Shown here: positions 35,611 through 47,544 of the stretch, in pieces
Layout of the letters: each line of letters opens with the position of its first letter
Numbering within the stretch: position 1 is the first letter of the stretch
DNA from: Diogma glabrata
Lineage: Eukaryota; Arthropoda; Insecta; Diptera; Cylindrotomidae
Direction of reading: 5' to 3'
NCBI GenBank assembly: GCA_963693315.1
Contig: OY856188.1
Location: 196,434,379 to 196,498,378, forward strand
Length of the DNA: 64,000 nucleotides
Position numbers and translations under genes: made by a program
The notes under the pieces: generated by a model
The model's input: only the letters and a program-made list of their open reading frames with translations
Told to the model about the DNA's origin: nothing
Database searches by the model: none

Positions 35611-38600
35611 TATATTTTTTTTGTTTATATCATAAACTCAACTTGTATGAGATTAGCTATCGTTACACTATGAATCATTTGCTGTTTTAAGGTTAGTTGT
35701 TGATGGTTTCAAATGTATTCGGAGTGCTATAAAGAAATTCCAAAATCAACTTTTATGTTAAATAGAGGTAGCAGTTTTATCGTTGAATAGAGAAAATTTC
35801 CTTCCAGTAATTAAGGCGGGATCCATATTGCATTTTATAAAGGTGATTAGATTTGTCGAATTTCAAAGGAATACAGTTTTCAACTACGACATCATTCTTA
35901 AACACAGCTTCGCGGTAGTGCTTTTAAATTTGGTTTTTAATCAAATAAAGTTATTGCGGAAAAGGTTTTTCTTTCCCTTAAGTGTTTTCCTCTTTTATCT
36001 GTAAAGGTATTAAAGTAACCTTTTGGTTTCGAACAAAGTTTTAAAACTTAAAAGTGGAGCGAATTTTAAAGTAAATTGTATCCACAAGCCTTCGTTTTCT
36101 TTACTCTCAGTGGATCTTTGAGGGAATCTTTACAAGTAGTGTACACCTTCGAATAGGTTTTTCGATAATTGCGTAGAAAACAACGAAAACCTACACCAAG
36201 GTTATTGGTTCCGGTCACTATGATGCTAAATATCTTTTGAATAAGTTTAAACTCTTAAATAATGTTGTCTTTGACGGTCGTCTTAACTCAGTTTCGCCGG
36301 TTGGTACAAAAATAGTCGCTATGAATCAGCTTTGTTTATTAACTTCACTTCGTCACTGAATCGACTTAGCTTCTTCGATTCTTTTCAGGTTTAGTTGCTT
36401 TAATTAGTTATGGGTTAGAAAATCCTGTTTATTTCCTATAGATCGTTTCATTTTTCTTTTACATATCTTGGCTGTATTGTTCATGATTTATATTGTATAT
36501 CAGTAGAAAAGACGTTATTTGGTACCGAAAAGCGGGTATTTGCTACGTTTTTAAAATTGCTTACACAAAAAAATGGAAAAATAACAGTAGCGAAATATAA
36601 GTTTTGTATTAGGATATTATTATTTCAAGTAGTGACACAGCAGAATTACTTCATAATCGTTTTCATTTTACTCTACCGACACCGTTTGCTGGTATCTTAT
36701 ATAACATGTTTATTGCATGTGACCCTGGTATCCGAATTATGTTCAGTTTTGCAGATAAGAAAATTTTATTACGAAACTTTTAATAATAGACCACGAACTT
36801 TATTCAGCTTGCAATAAACACAAAAAAAAGAACCTTGCAAATGACCGAACTGAAAAATTGAGTCAATGATAGAAAAAAAAATAAAAGGTAAAGAGCAAAT
36901 GTGATTTAACAATTTGCAGGAACAAAACTAAAATGTGGTTGCCAATAATCCAGCTAGTGGCATATTCCCTGATCATGCGACGCACTTCCTTCTTAAATGA
37001 TTACAGCTCATACATAGAGTTATATGAAGGCTCGATTCTCCTAGTAAGCAATAACGTGGCATCAAGGAATACTCCATAGCTAAGATTGAGGGTGCTACCG
37101 TTGACTGAATAGAGTTCATCCACCAGCACCCCTAAGATATAACCTTGGCTAGTGATTGCCAGTGGTATGTGACATTTCACGTTAGCTCGTATGTCAATAG
37201 CAGGGACTGGAATACGCGGGGTTGTCACTTGTTACATCCGTAGATCAAAAATAAAAAAAAATGATCCCTCCATGTTGGTTGTAGATTTCATGGTATAAAC
37301 GTAATGTTTTATTGTCTGAGGTAGTAATATGGGTGCCGTCTCCAAATCCCTTATCTGTATTAATATTAATTCAACAAATCATGTTTTATTGGTTTGCGTT
37401 TTTAAAGACTTATAGTTCATAACCAGTATGTTAGTAAAATAGTTTTTGAAAATAAATTTAATTAGTTTAAAAAACTAAAATTACAATATGTGCCACAATA
37501 CAAACACGTAGGACCCACAACAACATGCCTTTAAGGTGTTGATTGACGCATATTTTTTTTATTTTTATATTTTTTCAAAGAATTAAAAACAAAATAATAA
37601 ATTCTATCCCATATAAAATATGACGTAGGCCAATATTTCATAACAGGATAAAAAAATTAAAAATAAAATAAGAGGGAAAAAGCAAATTTGTTTGCAGAAA
37701 CAATACTAAAATGGAGTTGCCAATGAGCTAGTGGCATATTTCTTGATCATTTGACTTACTGTCTCCCTCAATTATTAAAGACCACACAGAGTTATATGAA
37801 GGGTCGTTTCTTCTTGCAAGCAATAGCGTTGCATCGTCAAGAACTATTCCATAACTAAGATTGAAAGTGCTATTATTGACTGAATAGAAAGATCCGCCTC
37901 AATAGCAAGGACTGAAGTACGCAGGTTTGTAATAATTGAAGAAAGCATAAAGTGGTATTTGTATTGGTGTTTATTTAGGAATAAGGTTAAAAAAGTTCCT
38001 CTTGGCTTAAAATCGGATCACTGTTTGTCTGGTCAAAATCTATCTCCCTATCTATAAGCTGTTAAACACCTTCCAACACAAACCATTATGGATCGTTAAT
38101 ATGTGCACCTCTTTTTTCTTAGTATATATACATATAATATTTCACTATCTATTCATAAACTGTATAGTGTAGTTTAGCTGTTATAGATTTCTGGTAGTTG
38201 TGAATAAGGATAGTTTTTGAATAAGTTTTTGTATATTACTTTTGGTAATATTGGTCTCGCTATTCCTCTTGGTCTATACCAACTATGTGTATTTCAGATT
38301 TGTTTTACAACCATTAGACAGTGATAACAGTCACATCTTTGTATTGTTGGCTTCATGACAAATTTAGAGTTCATTAATGATTGTATAGAATGGAACAAAG
38401 TATTCATTTTCAAAAATAGTTTAATACTAAAATTTTGAGAATTTTTCAATAGCTTTTAACAGGTAAGTTTCTCTTGTCACAGCATTATAAGAGCCGAGAC
38501 AATAAAGTCTCTTCCCAGCGTTTAGATTTTATCTCCCTAACGCACCAAAACTTAAAAATTATAAATTTTTTTAAAGTTAGTTTTTGATTGCATAATTTTT

Positions 38601-38953
38601 TTGTGTGTTCTCGTCAACCGTTTTGCACTCTTTTATCTTCTTAGTGGTTGAAATTTTTGGATTTTCTTAAGTGTTTTTTTTTTAAAGTGAAGCATATTCT
38701 TTCTCTTGTGTATATTCTATCTTAATCTTTCATGTTTTGTGGATTTCAATTTTTAAAAATGATTGATTTGTTATAACCGGAATATATTACTTAAATGTTA
38801 TGCATCTAGTGTTTATAGTTAAAATTGTGTATTGATAACAATTTCGTTAGGCATACTCTCACATTTATAAAGATAATTGTTACATCGCAAAGTAAGCGTA
38901 TTTTTAATTCTTGATTTATTTGTACTAACACCTTCATTTTTTGTTTTAAATAG
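35611..38953. other. Interval between exons A2 and A3
   Basis: About 3.3 kb without a recognisable coding exon. It contains copies 3 and 4 of the dispersed repeat (36915-37235 and 37545-37930). Bases 35640-36800 and 37960-38900 are AT-rich and show nothing I can name. Confidence 0.5.
36915..37930. repeat. Dispersed repeat family, copies 3 and 4
   Basis: Copy 3 (36915-37235) has GTTGCCAATAATCCAGCTAGTG, then GCTACCGTTGACTGAATAGAG. Copy 4 (37545-37930) has GGCCAATATTTCAT, then GAGTTGCCAATGAGCTAGTGG and TTGACTGAATAGA. Both align with 25534-25956 in the same orientation. Copy 3 is open on the minus strand for 75 residues (37228-37001), of unknown identity. Confidence 0.55.
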
Positions 38954-39207
38954 ATAAACATTTATCTTACGAACAACCAAATAATGCAGTACAAATCATT
39001 CCAAAATATAAACGAAGTCGCAAAGGACATTTCTTTTTGGACATCAATGGATTTTTATATACCTTAAATAGACAACTTAAGGAAAATTCGTATTGGGAAT
39101 GTATCAAACGACGTACGAAAAAAGATAATCTATTTTGCAAATCGAGAATTGTAATTCACAATGGCATAGTTAAATCAATTAATGGAACACATAATCATGT
39201 TCAGTAA
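38954..39207 (+). CDS. mod(mdg4): mod(mdg4) alternative exon A3, FLYWCH
   Basis: Acceptor TTTTAAATAG, phase 1 (Asp codon GAT). 84 residues with no internal Met, so it is easily missed by ORF finders. FLYWCH: HFFLDINGFLYTLNR, then SYWECIKRRTKKDNLFCKSR and THNHVQ at the very end. The finger ends only two residues before the stop. AATAAA at 39292. Confidence 0.85.
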
Positions 39208-39426
39208 AATCTAAACAATAGTTTCTAGTTGACTAGAGTAAATCTTTTTTAAAGTGTATTGAAGTGATATTGATAAAAATTGTGTTATATAAATAAATTT
39301 TGTATTGATATAAAAAAATAAATGTTTTAAATAATATCAGAGTTTTATTTTTGTTTTAAATTATAAAATTTAATTATTTTCAATTCTTTGTTTCAATTAT
39401 TTTCAATTCTTTTTCCGCCTCAACAG

Positions 39427-39797
39427 AGTACAATGGTCCACCAAAAACGTTAACGTTTTTGAAAAGTAGATGGGGTACACCATGCCTTATAATCGATGAT
39501 TATATATATAACTGCCATAGTACACACGGTGATATTGGATATTGGCGATGTCATAATTATTCAAAAAAACTTATTGATGATCGTTGTCGAGCACGTTGTG
39601 TCATTAAAAATGGTAAAGTAAAAGCGATGACAGGTGGTGTGCATAAACATCCACCGCACACAGAAAAAATTGATAAAATAACAAGGCAAAATATTAAAAC
39701 AACCGTTATCAATACATTAGATGTTGGTGGATTTAAATTCTATAATAAACAACAACAACAAATAAAATCACAAGATATAAAAAACGAAATTTTGTAA
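39427..39797 (+). CDS. mod(mdg4): mod(mdg4) alternative exon A4, FLYWCH
   Basis: Acceptor CTCAACAG, phase 1 (Glu). 123 residues. [20 protein letters not shown], then [22 protein letters not shown] and VHKHPPH. A 50-residue polar tail with a Gln run ([11 protein letters not shown]) follows. The Cys-Cys spacing is longer than usual. AATAAA at 39913. Confidence 0.87.
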
Positions 39798-40161
39798 AAA
39801 GATAAACTAGTTTATTTGAGTTAATTTAGTAAATTATTTATTTGAATGAAAAAACATTTAAAAAAAAAAATCATGTTTTAACAAATTAATTTTTCTATTG
39901 TAATTAGAAACCAATAAATGTAAGTGAATTGAACGGGCATATTTTATTAATTTATCCCTATCCCCTATCTGGCTTCTGTCAGTATTTCTTTTCGAAATGA
40001 GTTGAGATATTGTACTGCATTTTAAATTACAGATGGATCAAGAACGAACAAACAAGAACTAAATTTTAAATCATGGTACCGCGATTCCATTCCACTTACT
40101 GATATGATATCTTAATTTAATTTTATATTTATTTCTGATTTTTTTTTTAATTATTTTTAAG

Positions 40162-40529
40162 GTTTGGAATACATATACAGTCAACGTGGACATCCCCTTG
40201 TGATTGTTGATAAATATTTATATCGTAAAAATCGTGGAAGTTATTGGCGTTGTATACGTTGTACAAAATATAAATGTAAAAGTCGTTTAATTTTAAAGAA
40301 AAATCGTTTACCAATCAAAATTGAAGAACATACACATGGTCCAGAAACCGAAAAAATTTCATGGGGCCGACGAGTATTACTTGATATAATGACACCAGAT
40401 ACATCATCAAATAATTTAAGTTTTAATAAAATAAAAATACCAACAAGACACCCTCATTTTAATGTAGATTATGTTATGTCTAGTGACGACACTGACGATA
40501 AAAATAAAAAAATTTTTTGTAAAATTTGA
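40162..40529 (+). CDS. mod(mdg4): mod(mdg4) alternative exon A5, FLYWCH
   Basis: Acceptor TTATTTTTAAG, phase 1 (Gly). 122 residues. FLYWCH: HPLVIVDKYLYRKN, then SYWRCIRCTKYKCKSRL and EEHTHGPE. The Ser/Asp-rich tail ends DDKNKKIFCKI. AATAAA follows at about 40560. Confidence 0.88.
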
Positions 40530-40669
40530 AACATTAGATTAAATGATTGTTTTCTTTTAAATAAATAAAAAAATTATTTTATATATTTACATAAAATATT
40601 AGGAACTTTATTTGTTTTCATTTATATTTATCCTTTTAACTCAAGTATACTAATTTAATTTAATTTCAG

Positions 40670-40920
40670 ATTTCGTTGATGCGAAACTCATTTTGGTTGC
40701 TAATCGGAGGGGTGGGAAAAATTTGTATTATAAAGGTTATGAGTATCGGGTGAAAAAATGCCATAAAAAATCAATCAATTGGGTTTGTTCGAAGAAAAAC
40801 TTACATAAAGATAAAATTAGTTCACCATGCCCTGGACGATGTATTACAAATTCCCGTAATCAAATAAAGCTTGGTGTAAAACTACATAATCATCCGCCAA
40901 AATTTCTTGAATTAGAATAA
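40670..40920 (+). CDS. mod(mdg4): mod(mdg4) alternative exon A6, FLYWCH
   Basis: Acceptor TAATTTCAG, phase 1 (Asp). 83 residues. FLYWCH: KNLYYKGYEYRV, then NWVCSKKNLHKDKISSPCPGRC and KLHNHPPKF. The usual Tyr-Trp is Asn-Trp. The finger closely resembles A7, suggesting tandem duplication. Confidence 0.86.
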
Positions 40921-41184
40921 AAGATTTTTATATATTTTAACTTTTAGTGTTAAGCTTTATTTATAACTGTTCAATCCTATTTCCGCTTTATTTTCATTTT
41001 TCCATAGCATCGATGGGGGTTGGAAGTTTATTATATTTTTTTTTGACAGTTAGTTATTGTGATTTTAATAAAAAATATTTAAAAAGTGCACTAACTCTGT
41101 TTTTTACATTTTTTTTAAAATTATCTAACTTTTTTATATATCTGTAACTTATACTAATTCCTTTTAAAATATTCGAAATTTCAG

Positions 41185-41447
41185 ATTATCCATTGGGCGT
41201 ATGGATACCTAATCCTCAAACAAAAATTATTATTAATCAAAAAAAAGGACAAACTTTACTTTTTAATGGACACTCATATCGAAGGGAAGCCAGTTTTGCA
41301 ACTTCTGAAAATTGGGTATGCTCAAAAGGAAATGGAAAACGAAAAACGGAAAACAAATGTTTAGCACGTTGTGTTACGAATTCTAGTAGAATGATAAAAT
41401 TAGGGAAACATAGACATAATCATGAACCTTTGTTTAGTGATATATAG
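41185..41447 (+). CDS. mod(mdg4): mod(mdg4) alternative exon A7, FLYWCH
   Basis: Acceptor AAATTTCAG, phase 1 (Asp). 87 residues. FLYWCH: QTLLFNGHSYRRE, then ENWVCSKGNGKRKTENKCLARC and KHRHNHEPL. It shares NWVCSK, the RCxTNS block and IKLG with A6. AATAAA lies about 40 bases after the stop. Confidence 0.87.
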
Positions 41448-41621
41448 TCACTTTTTTTTATTTTATGTAATTTAATGTAAGATCAATAAAATTAAAATGA
41501 TGAAATATAAAATTAGTTTTAATTTAAAAAAATATGGTAAGCTAGGATTTAGTTGTTTGTTTTTGGTTTTTAATTTTCATACACTTAAATTAATTCATAT
41601 CTTTTTATATTCAAATTTCAG

Positions 41622-41935
41622 GTGACGATATTGCTGTATATTCAAAAACAATGCGTGGAAAAGTTCAAATTTCATATTTGGGACAACCTTTTATATATGA
41701 AAAATGTATGAAAACTAATAATGAGGGAGTCTCAAAAAAAATATGGCGTTGTAATCAATGGTGGAGTCGAAAATGTCGTGCTCGTGTCTTTACGATAGCA
41801 GATCGAATAACCCCTTTGAATAAATTTCATACACATGAAGAAATTATAAAACGAAAACCACGTATAACAAAAAAAGAAAAATTAAAAAACTTAGCATCAC
41901 TTCAACATTGTAAACTTATGGAAATAGTGAACTAA
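41622..41935 (+). CDS. mod(mdg4): mod(mdg4) alternative exon A8, FLYWCH
   Basis: Acceptor CAAATTTCAG, phase 1 (Gly). 104 residues. FLYWCH: SYLGQPFIYEK, then KIWRCNQWWSRKCRARVF and KFHTHEEI. A basic tail (KRKPRITKKEKLKN) could add nucleic-acid contacts. Confidence 0.87.
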
Positions 41936-42207
41936 ATTCTTTTTACGCACAAATGAATTGTAAAACATATTTTACAACCTATTTATCGTAGCTGAAAGTT
42001 AAACTTTAACGCCCGTAAAATAATTAAAATTATCATAAAATTGTTACAAACAAATCAATTATTGTATGAAGTTTATAATGAAAATCATGGGATGTTTAGT
42101 TTTTTTTACAAATTTTCAAAATGTTTAGCGAGTTTATAAAATTTAAAAACTGATTTATTTAATCATTCAGTTGTGCATTTGTGCGTAAAACATTGTACAT
42201 ACACTCA

Positions 42208-42294
42208 GGCTGAAAGGAAGATTACGTCCTTGGTTCAATAAAAGCCCTCGCTTCAATTAATATGAACCCCAGACGTAATCTTCTACTTTCAGCC
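42208..42294. repeat. Short foldback element
   Basis: GGCTGAAAGGAAGATTACGTC at 42208-42228 pairs with GACGTAATCTTCTACTTTCAGCC at 42272-42294 (two-base indel) around a loop of about 43 bases. A hairpin of this size could also act on nascent RNA. Confidence 0.65.
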
Positions 42295-42449
42295 CTCGAT
42301 ATGTAAATAAATATTTTGTTTCTTTAATAAAAAACTAGTTATAAGAAATGATAATATTTGTTTTTTTCTTCTATATTGTTTAAATTTTTCCTAATATCTT
42401 TCTTAAAAAATTAAAATTATTTCTTATAAAAATAATAATTTCATTACAG

Positions 42450-42880
42450 ACGAAACATTACAACGGACAACAAATATAACATTTTATACAACCGATTTAA
42501 TTCCACTTCATGCCGGTAGTACAGTTTATGTTCCCAAAGCCGATTTAGTTAGTATTTATACGACAAATCCATCAATATATACAGTTAGACTCGCTGAATT
42601 GGTATTTGGGAAAAAGTTTTATGTACCTAAATTTGATGGAGAAAAATATAAAAAGCCTGATATTTCATCATTAGATCCTATAAAATTGGATTCCCTTTTA
42701 AGTAAATCAAAACTCATATTTGAATACCTTAATTTAAATAACAATTTTTTATTTTAATTAATAGCTCATGTGATGCAAGTTTTTAAACGAAGAGGAATGG
42801 TTATCGATGCGAATGATGTTATTGTGTTCATTAAAAGAAAAATAAATCGTACAAAAATTCCTAATTCTAAAACAAATTAA
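42450..42880 (+). CDS. mod(mdg4): mod(mdg4) alternative exon A9, BEN-like domain instead of FLYWCH
   Basis: Acceptor TTTCATTACAG, phase 1 (Asp). Coding parts are 42450-42701 and 42765-42880 with a 63-base GT-AG intron (A/GTAAAT...AATAG). The sum divides exactly by three and gives 122 residues. No Cys or HxH pair is present. The pattern is BEN-like: STVYVPKADLVSIY, then TVRLAELVFGKKFYVP, SSLDPIKLDSLL, then HVMQVFKRRGM and a basic end IKRKINRTK. BEN domains bind DNA or chromatin partners. Without the splice the frame would end in SKSKLIFEYL... at a stop near 42757. The domain call is by motif only. Confidence 0.65.
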
Positions 42881-42998
42881 TGTATTTATTTTTAAATAAA
42901 ATAAAACTAAAATCATATAAAATTCTGTTCATGTTACTTCAGATTTTATTTTAATTTTTCTAAAAACATTTTATTAACAAAAAAAAATTTTCTTACAG

Positions 42999-43351
42999 AT
43001 ATCAAAATAATGATGGAAGAAGATATTGAATATATTGATGAAAAAAATGATCAAATTCATCAGCCAATAGATGATTACCAATGTGAATATGTTTTATCTA
43101 ACTGTGGACATCCCCAATTATTATTTATGAATCATATATTTAATCGTAATAATTCAACAAAAAGTCATGTATATTGGCAATGTGCACATGCAAGGCGGCT
43201 AAAATGCAAAGCACGTGTTGTTACCACACCGAAAACTTTGGTACCAACAAATATATTACATAATCATGAACCAATGCGACGACTTGTTTATGGAATGGGT
43301 GTGAATAAAGTTAGAAATCTTAGTCGAAATAAAATAAATAGTGTAAATTAA
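42999..43351 (+). CDS. mod(mdg4): mod(mdg4) alternative exon A10, FLYWCH
   Basis: Acceptor TTTTCTTACAG, phase 1 (Asp). 117 residues with an acidic N-terminal extension of about 30 residues (MMEEDIEYIDEKND). FLYWCH: PQLLFMNHIFNRNN, then VYWQCAHARRLKCKARVV and ILHNHEPM. Confidence 0.88.
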
Positions 43352-43432
43352 TAATTGTATTTTCTTTAGTTTTACATAATAATTAGTTTTTTAAATTATA
43401 CTGGACTAACTTCTGTTTTCTTCATTTGATAG

Positions 43433-43668
43433 GTTTTGTAGTGAAATTTATAGAAGAATCAGAAAATCGACATCTGATGAAATATAATGGTAAAATATAT
43501 AAAAAATTAATAGGCAGAGCATATCGAAGTTACTGGAAATGTAATGAAACATTTTGTAATGCACAAATATTGATAAACGAATTGAAAGGTGGCTCCATTA
43601 AAAATCTAGCTGATCACAGTGAAAAATGTGGAGGGTTACCAATTTGTAAAGAAAAAAAATTATATTAG
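43433..43668 (+). CDS. mod(mdg4): mod(mdg4) alternative exon A11, divergent FLYWCH
   Basis: Acceptor CATTTGATAG, phase 1 (Gly). 78 residues. FLYWCH start is normal (HLMKYNGKIYKK, then SYWKCNETFCNAQI), but the end reads LADHSEKCGG, lacking the HxH pair. A C2HC-like site is possible. The Cys-Cys spacing is also short. The finger may be altered or decaying. Confidence 0.78.
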
Positions 43669-45331
43669 AAATTTTTATTATAATTAATTAGACGATATAA
43701 ATACATATTTTTGAAGAATTAATTATTTCGAATTCTATTTTGTACTCCAAGGGCTTACTTTATTTAAAAGAAAGTAAGTACGGGTGTAGCAATCCCGGAG
43801 TTCCTAGCTCTTATTGTAATTAAATTGCATTTAATTATATAAGAAAATAACATTGAACCAACGAAGTCGCCGACAAAATGAGTAAGATGTTTACCTCTAA
43901 TTGTTTTCATTCTCTATCAATTACAAAATATATTTAATTTTCAGATATTGGATTTTGATAAATCAACCACTGATTGCAATGTAACTTACAAAGAAGAAAC
44001 AGGTACAAAAAGCGGTTCACAATGAATTTTAAAATTCAATATATTTTTGAAGGCAAGAAAAAGCAAAATTTGAACGACTGCCAAATAAGTAAGGGATCCT
44101 CACATTTTATTATATTTGATCAGTCGATTAAAAATGATTAAGTTTATTTACGGTTTCAAGAAACTAGCATGTAGGAACTCGAGTTATAACAAAAATGGTT
44201 TTTAATTTTGTCTAACATGTTTTTAAGATTTTTGGATTGAAAGAAAACGGTCAACATGGTATCTGGGATATTCAAAGTTATTGAATTCAGTTGTGCGATT
44301 CAATGCTAAACATGTTGAATTGATTCATAGAAAAAACTTCCCACTTTCAGAACACAGTTACAGATTTCACAAAGACCGCTATGATATGCATTTCATACAC
44401 TAGTGATAATGCATACAATTGCGATCTGCTACCAAAGTGAATTTTATCAAATTTTTTGGTTGACTTCATTCGAAGTTAAGGAGTGTAGAACACACAAATA
44501 CCAATTATTGATATGTCAAAACCTTTTAATCCGTAAAATTAATTATGTGCGGTGTTACAAAACTCATTCCTTCATATGATACCCGCATAGATTTCATCAA
44601 AAAATCATGTCGTTCACTAGTATGATTATTCAGTTCTTTACCAATGGATAAAATAATTTTTTAATTTTCTTTAAAATTATTCTAGTGAAGCCACTTTTAT
44701 AACCCATCCGAAATTTCAGGTCAATGGGATTAAAAGTTTCCAAAACAATCGATTTAAAAGATCGAACGAACGAATACTAATGCCTAAAAACCAGTATCAC
44801 AAACAGATTGCCACGATTTACAGGTTTTAGTCTAAAACGAGCTTTATCATTGCTCAATAGTCATTTTCCGTTAATAACATCAATACATTGATTGTTAGTG
44901 ATAGTTGTATAAAATTTAAATTATAACTTTTTGGTTCCCCGTTTATTGAAATCTTTCTTTGAATTTCGTTTTTTCCATGCATTGAAGTCTTCGTATTCAT
45001 TTTAATAATTTCAAATAAAATTTAAACGTCTGAAAAGAGACGAACATTTTTATCCAATATATTTAATGTAAAAGCCGCAATTACAAAACGACTGAATTAA
45101 ATGTGTAATATTCTTGTTTCTCAAATAACAAAAAAACATATTAACTAGTAAAAAATGGATCGATTAGAATTCAGTCAGTTAATATTCATTGCTTTGAATT
45201 AAATATATATAAAGAAAGAATAATAAAATTATGTATATTTTAAATACAATTTTTTTCCCGTATAATCAACACCGTAAGTTATTTATTGATCATTTTTACC
45301 TTAATTTCAATTTTTTTTTCTATTGTTCCAG
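43669..45331. other. Interval between exons A11 and A12
   Basis: About 1.66 kb of AT-rich DNA. A good acceptor (TTAATTTTCAG) ends at about 43944, but in phase 1 it gives only DIGF before a stop. No FLYWCH remnant, gene or transposon end is clear. Confidence 0.45.
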
Positions 45332-45780
45332 ATAAATTTGTAATTCCAACTATGAGTCCCGGCGATTCAACCTTTCAAATTTTTAAACAAACAAAATTTT
45401 TCAATCACGAAGGATATAAATACAAATATGAAAAAACTTATAACTCTCGTCAATACTTTCGCTGTAAAGATTATAATACCGGTTGTAAAGCACGCTTAGT
45501 AATTATTCAAGATAAACCCGATTCAGCTAAACATATAAAAGAATATCGTTCACACAATCATGATTTAAATGCTGAAACATTAACAACATCCAAATCATTT
45601 TGGGTTTCACCACAAATTTATCATAATGGAAATTATTTCTATAAACATTATATAGCAAAAAACAAAAAGTATTGGAGATGTAGTCGAAGTAATCAGCCGA
45701 ATCGATGTTCGGCACGTTTATGTACAAGATTAGACGGAATGGGTGATGTTAAAGAAATTAACTACCATAATCATTCTTAG
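45332..45780 (+). CDS. mod(mdg4): mod(mdg4) alternative exon A12, two FLYWCH domains
   Basis: Acceptor CTATTGTTCCAG, phase 1 (Asp). 149 residues. Finger 1 is near residues 12-70: KFFNHEGYKYKY, then YFRCKDYNTGCKARLV and RSHNHDLN. Finger 2 is near residues 88-148: QIYHNGNYFYKH, then KYWRCSRSNQPNRCSARLC and INYHNHS at the C-terminus. Finger 1 has Phe where most have Trp (YFRC). This is the only two-finger exon in the window. Confidence 0.88.
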
Positions 45781-45956
45781 TATTTGTTGTTTGTTGAGGG
45801 TATGATTTGAAAAATAATATTTGTGAACGTACTCGATTTTTTTAAATATAAATATGTGAAATGTAATAAAAGAAATCTTATTTCGTTTTTTATTCAATTA
45901 AAATTAAGTAAATTATAATAAAAATATTGAAAATAATTATTCAATTTTTTTTTCAG

Positions 45957-46291
45957 ATAATTTATTTACACCATCAATTATAACAAGTAAATACGGAACA
46001 AAACAATTACTGTATAAAGAACACGTATTTAATCGTCATGTTACTCGAAAAGATATAATTTATTGGCGATGTGCTCAGTTTCCAGTATATCGTTGTCGAG
46101 CTCGTATTAAATCAACAAGTAAACTTATGACAATTTTAAATGCTCAACACAATCATCACGTGATAACAAGAACACGAAAATATGGTACATTAAAATCAAT
46201 TAAATCAAAGATACAAGAAGAACAAAGAAAATCAAGGACAGAAAATGTTAATTTCGTTAATGATATAGAACAATTTTATAGGTGGAAGTAG
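45957..46291 (+). CDS. mod(mdg4): mod(mdg4) alternative exon A13, FLYWCH
   Basis: Acceptor TTTTTTTTCAG, phase 1 (Asp). 111 residues. FLYWCH: KQLLYKEHVFNRHV, then IYWRCAQFPVYRCRARI and AQHNHHVI. The basic then mixed tail ends EQFYRWK. The exon has no early ATG and is easily overlooked. Confidence 0.86.
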
Positions 46292-47329
46292 GGAAATTTG
46301 GATTTAGAAATATTGGTAAGTACTAAATTTGTTTTGAATTTTTGTTGAGTCAGGTCTTTGAATGTTGATCTATTTGTCTGAGCCCCCCTTGGTCAGGCTA
46401 ACAATAGGTCGATATAAGTCAGCCAACCCCATCGGTATATGTCAGTTGTTGATCAGCATGAATTATCTTTGTTATTTGCCATTTTTCCATGTTGGTATGA
46501 ACCTTCTTTCCTGATCGGGTTAAGCCAGCTTTGCTGATTGACCGTTAGCAATACCGGTCAACTGGTATATAACATTCAATATAACATTGTAAACTTATAC
46601 TGATCAAAATTCCAAAGTGCCATATAGTCAAATTAAACTTCTGCCGTCAACTTAATTTCTATCTACCTGATGATTTTTGACTTAAATTAAAGTTTACAAT
46701 GGCTTTCTGTCAAAAACCCATCGTTATCGTCGTTCATCCACTACAACCTTGCCAGTTAGCATAGTCCAGCATGAGTCAACTTTGCTGGTTAGCATGCTCG
46801 AAAAATTGGTAAGAATGAATCCATCTCGACAAAAGCAAGATTTCTACAGGATCGTTGTTTAACCGTGTGCATTAGTGAGATTTAGGAATCGTTTTTGCTG
46901 GTGGATGTATATTTTTTTTTCTTTGTCGGTATAGGTCTGATCTGATGATAGGTCAACTTTTGTAGAATATCTGCCACAAACCGGCAAGTTATCGATTCTT
47001 CCTTTACCTTTTGGTTGGTGTTCTATCGATATACAAAATTAACCAATAATAAATTAATTTAATTTTAATATTTCTGAATGGTTTTAATATATTGTTTTAA
47101 TTTTAGGTTAGTGTGTTTTATCGGACAGCTTAAGTTTACACAATCGGTCAAAACGCAAATGTCCTAAAACAAATGTAATAATAATTTTAAAAAACATGTA
47201 ACCAAATTAAAATATTGTACAATAAAATTATTGAATTATATTGCATTTTTATTGCTTAATTATTAATTAAAATTATATTTCTTAAATTCTTTTTATAAAA
47301 AAATTATAATTTAAATTTTTATTTTTCAG
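46292..47329. other. Interval between exons A13 and A14
   Basis: About 1 kb with recurring GGTCA and GCTGGTTAGCA motifs around 46380-46800, possibly an old repeat. No inverted ends or coding frame were found. Confidence 0.4.
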
Positions 47330-47544
47330 GTTTCTTTAGATATGTCACTGGTTTTCGTGGTAGTAGAAAACTTAAAATTGGTGATTATTCATTTACAAAA
47401 AATAAAGTAGTGAATCGTAAAATTTATTGGTCATGTGCACGAGCATCATTATATCGTTGTAAAGCTCGAGTTGTAACGAGTGTTGATGGAGATGAACATT
47501 ATATTTTAATAAAATCACGTAATCATAATCATGATCCATTCTAA
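47330..47544 (+). CDS. mod(mdg4): mod(mdg4) alternative exon A14, FLYWCH
   Basis: Acceptor ATTTTTCAG, phase 1 (Gly). 71 residues, the shortest tail with a full finger: RKLKIGDYSFTKNK, then IYWSCARASLYRCKARVV and RNHNHDPF just before the stop. AATAAA about 25 bases downstream. Confidence 0.86.
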
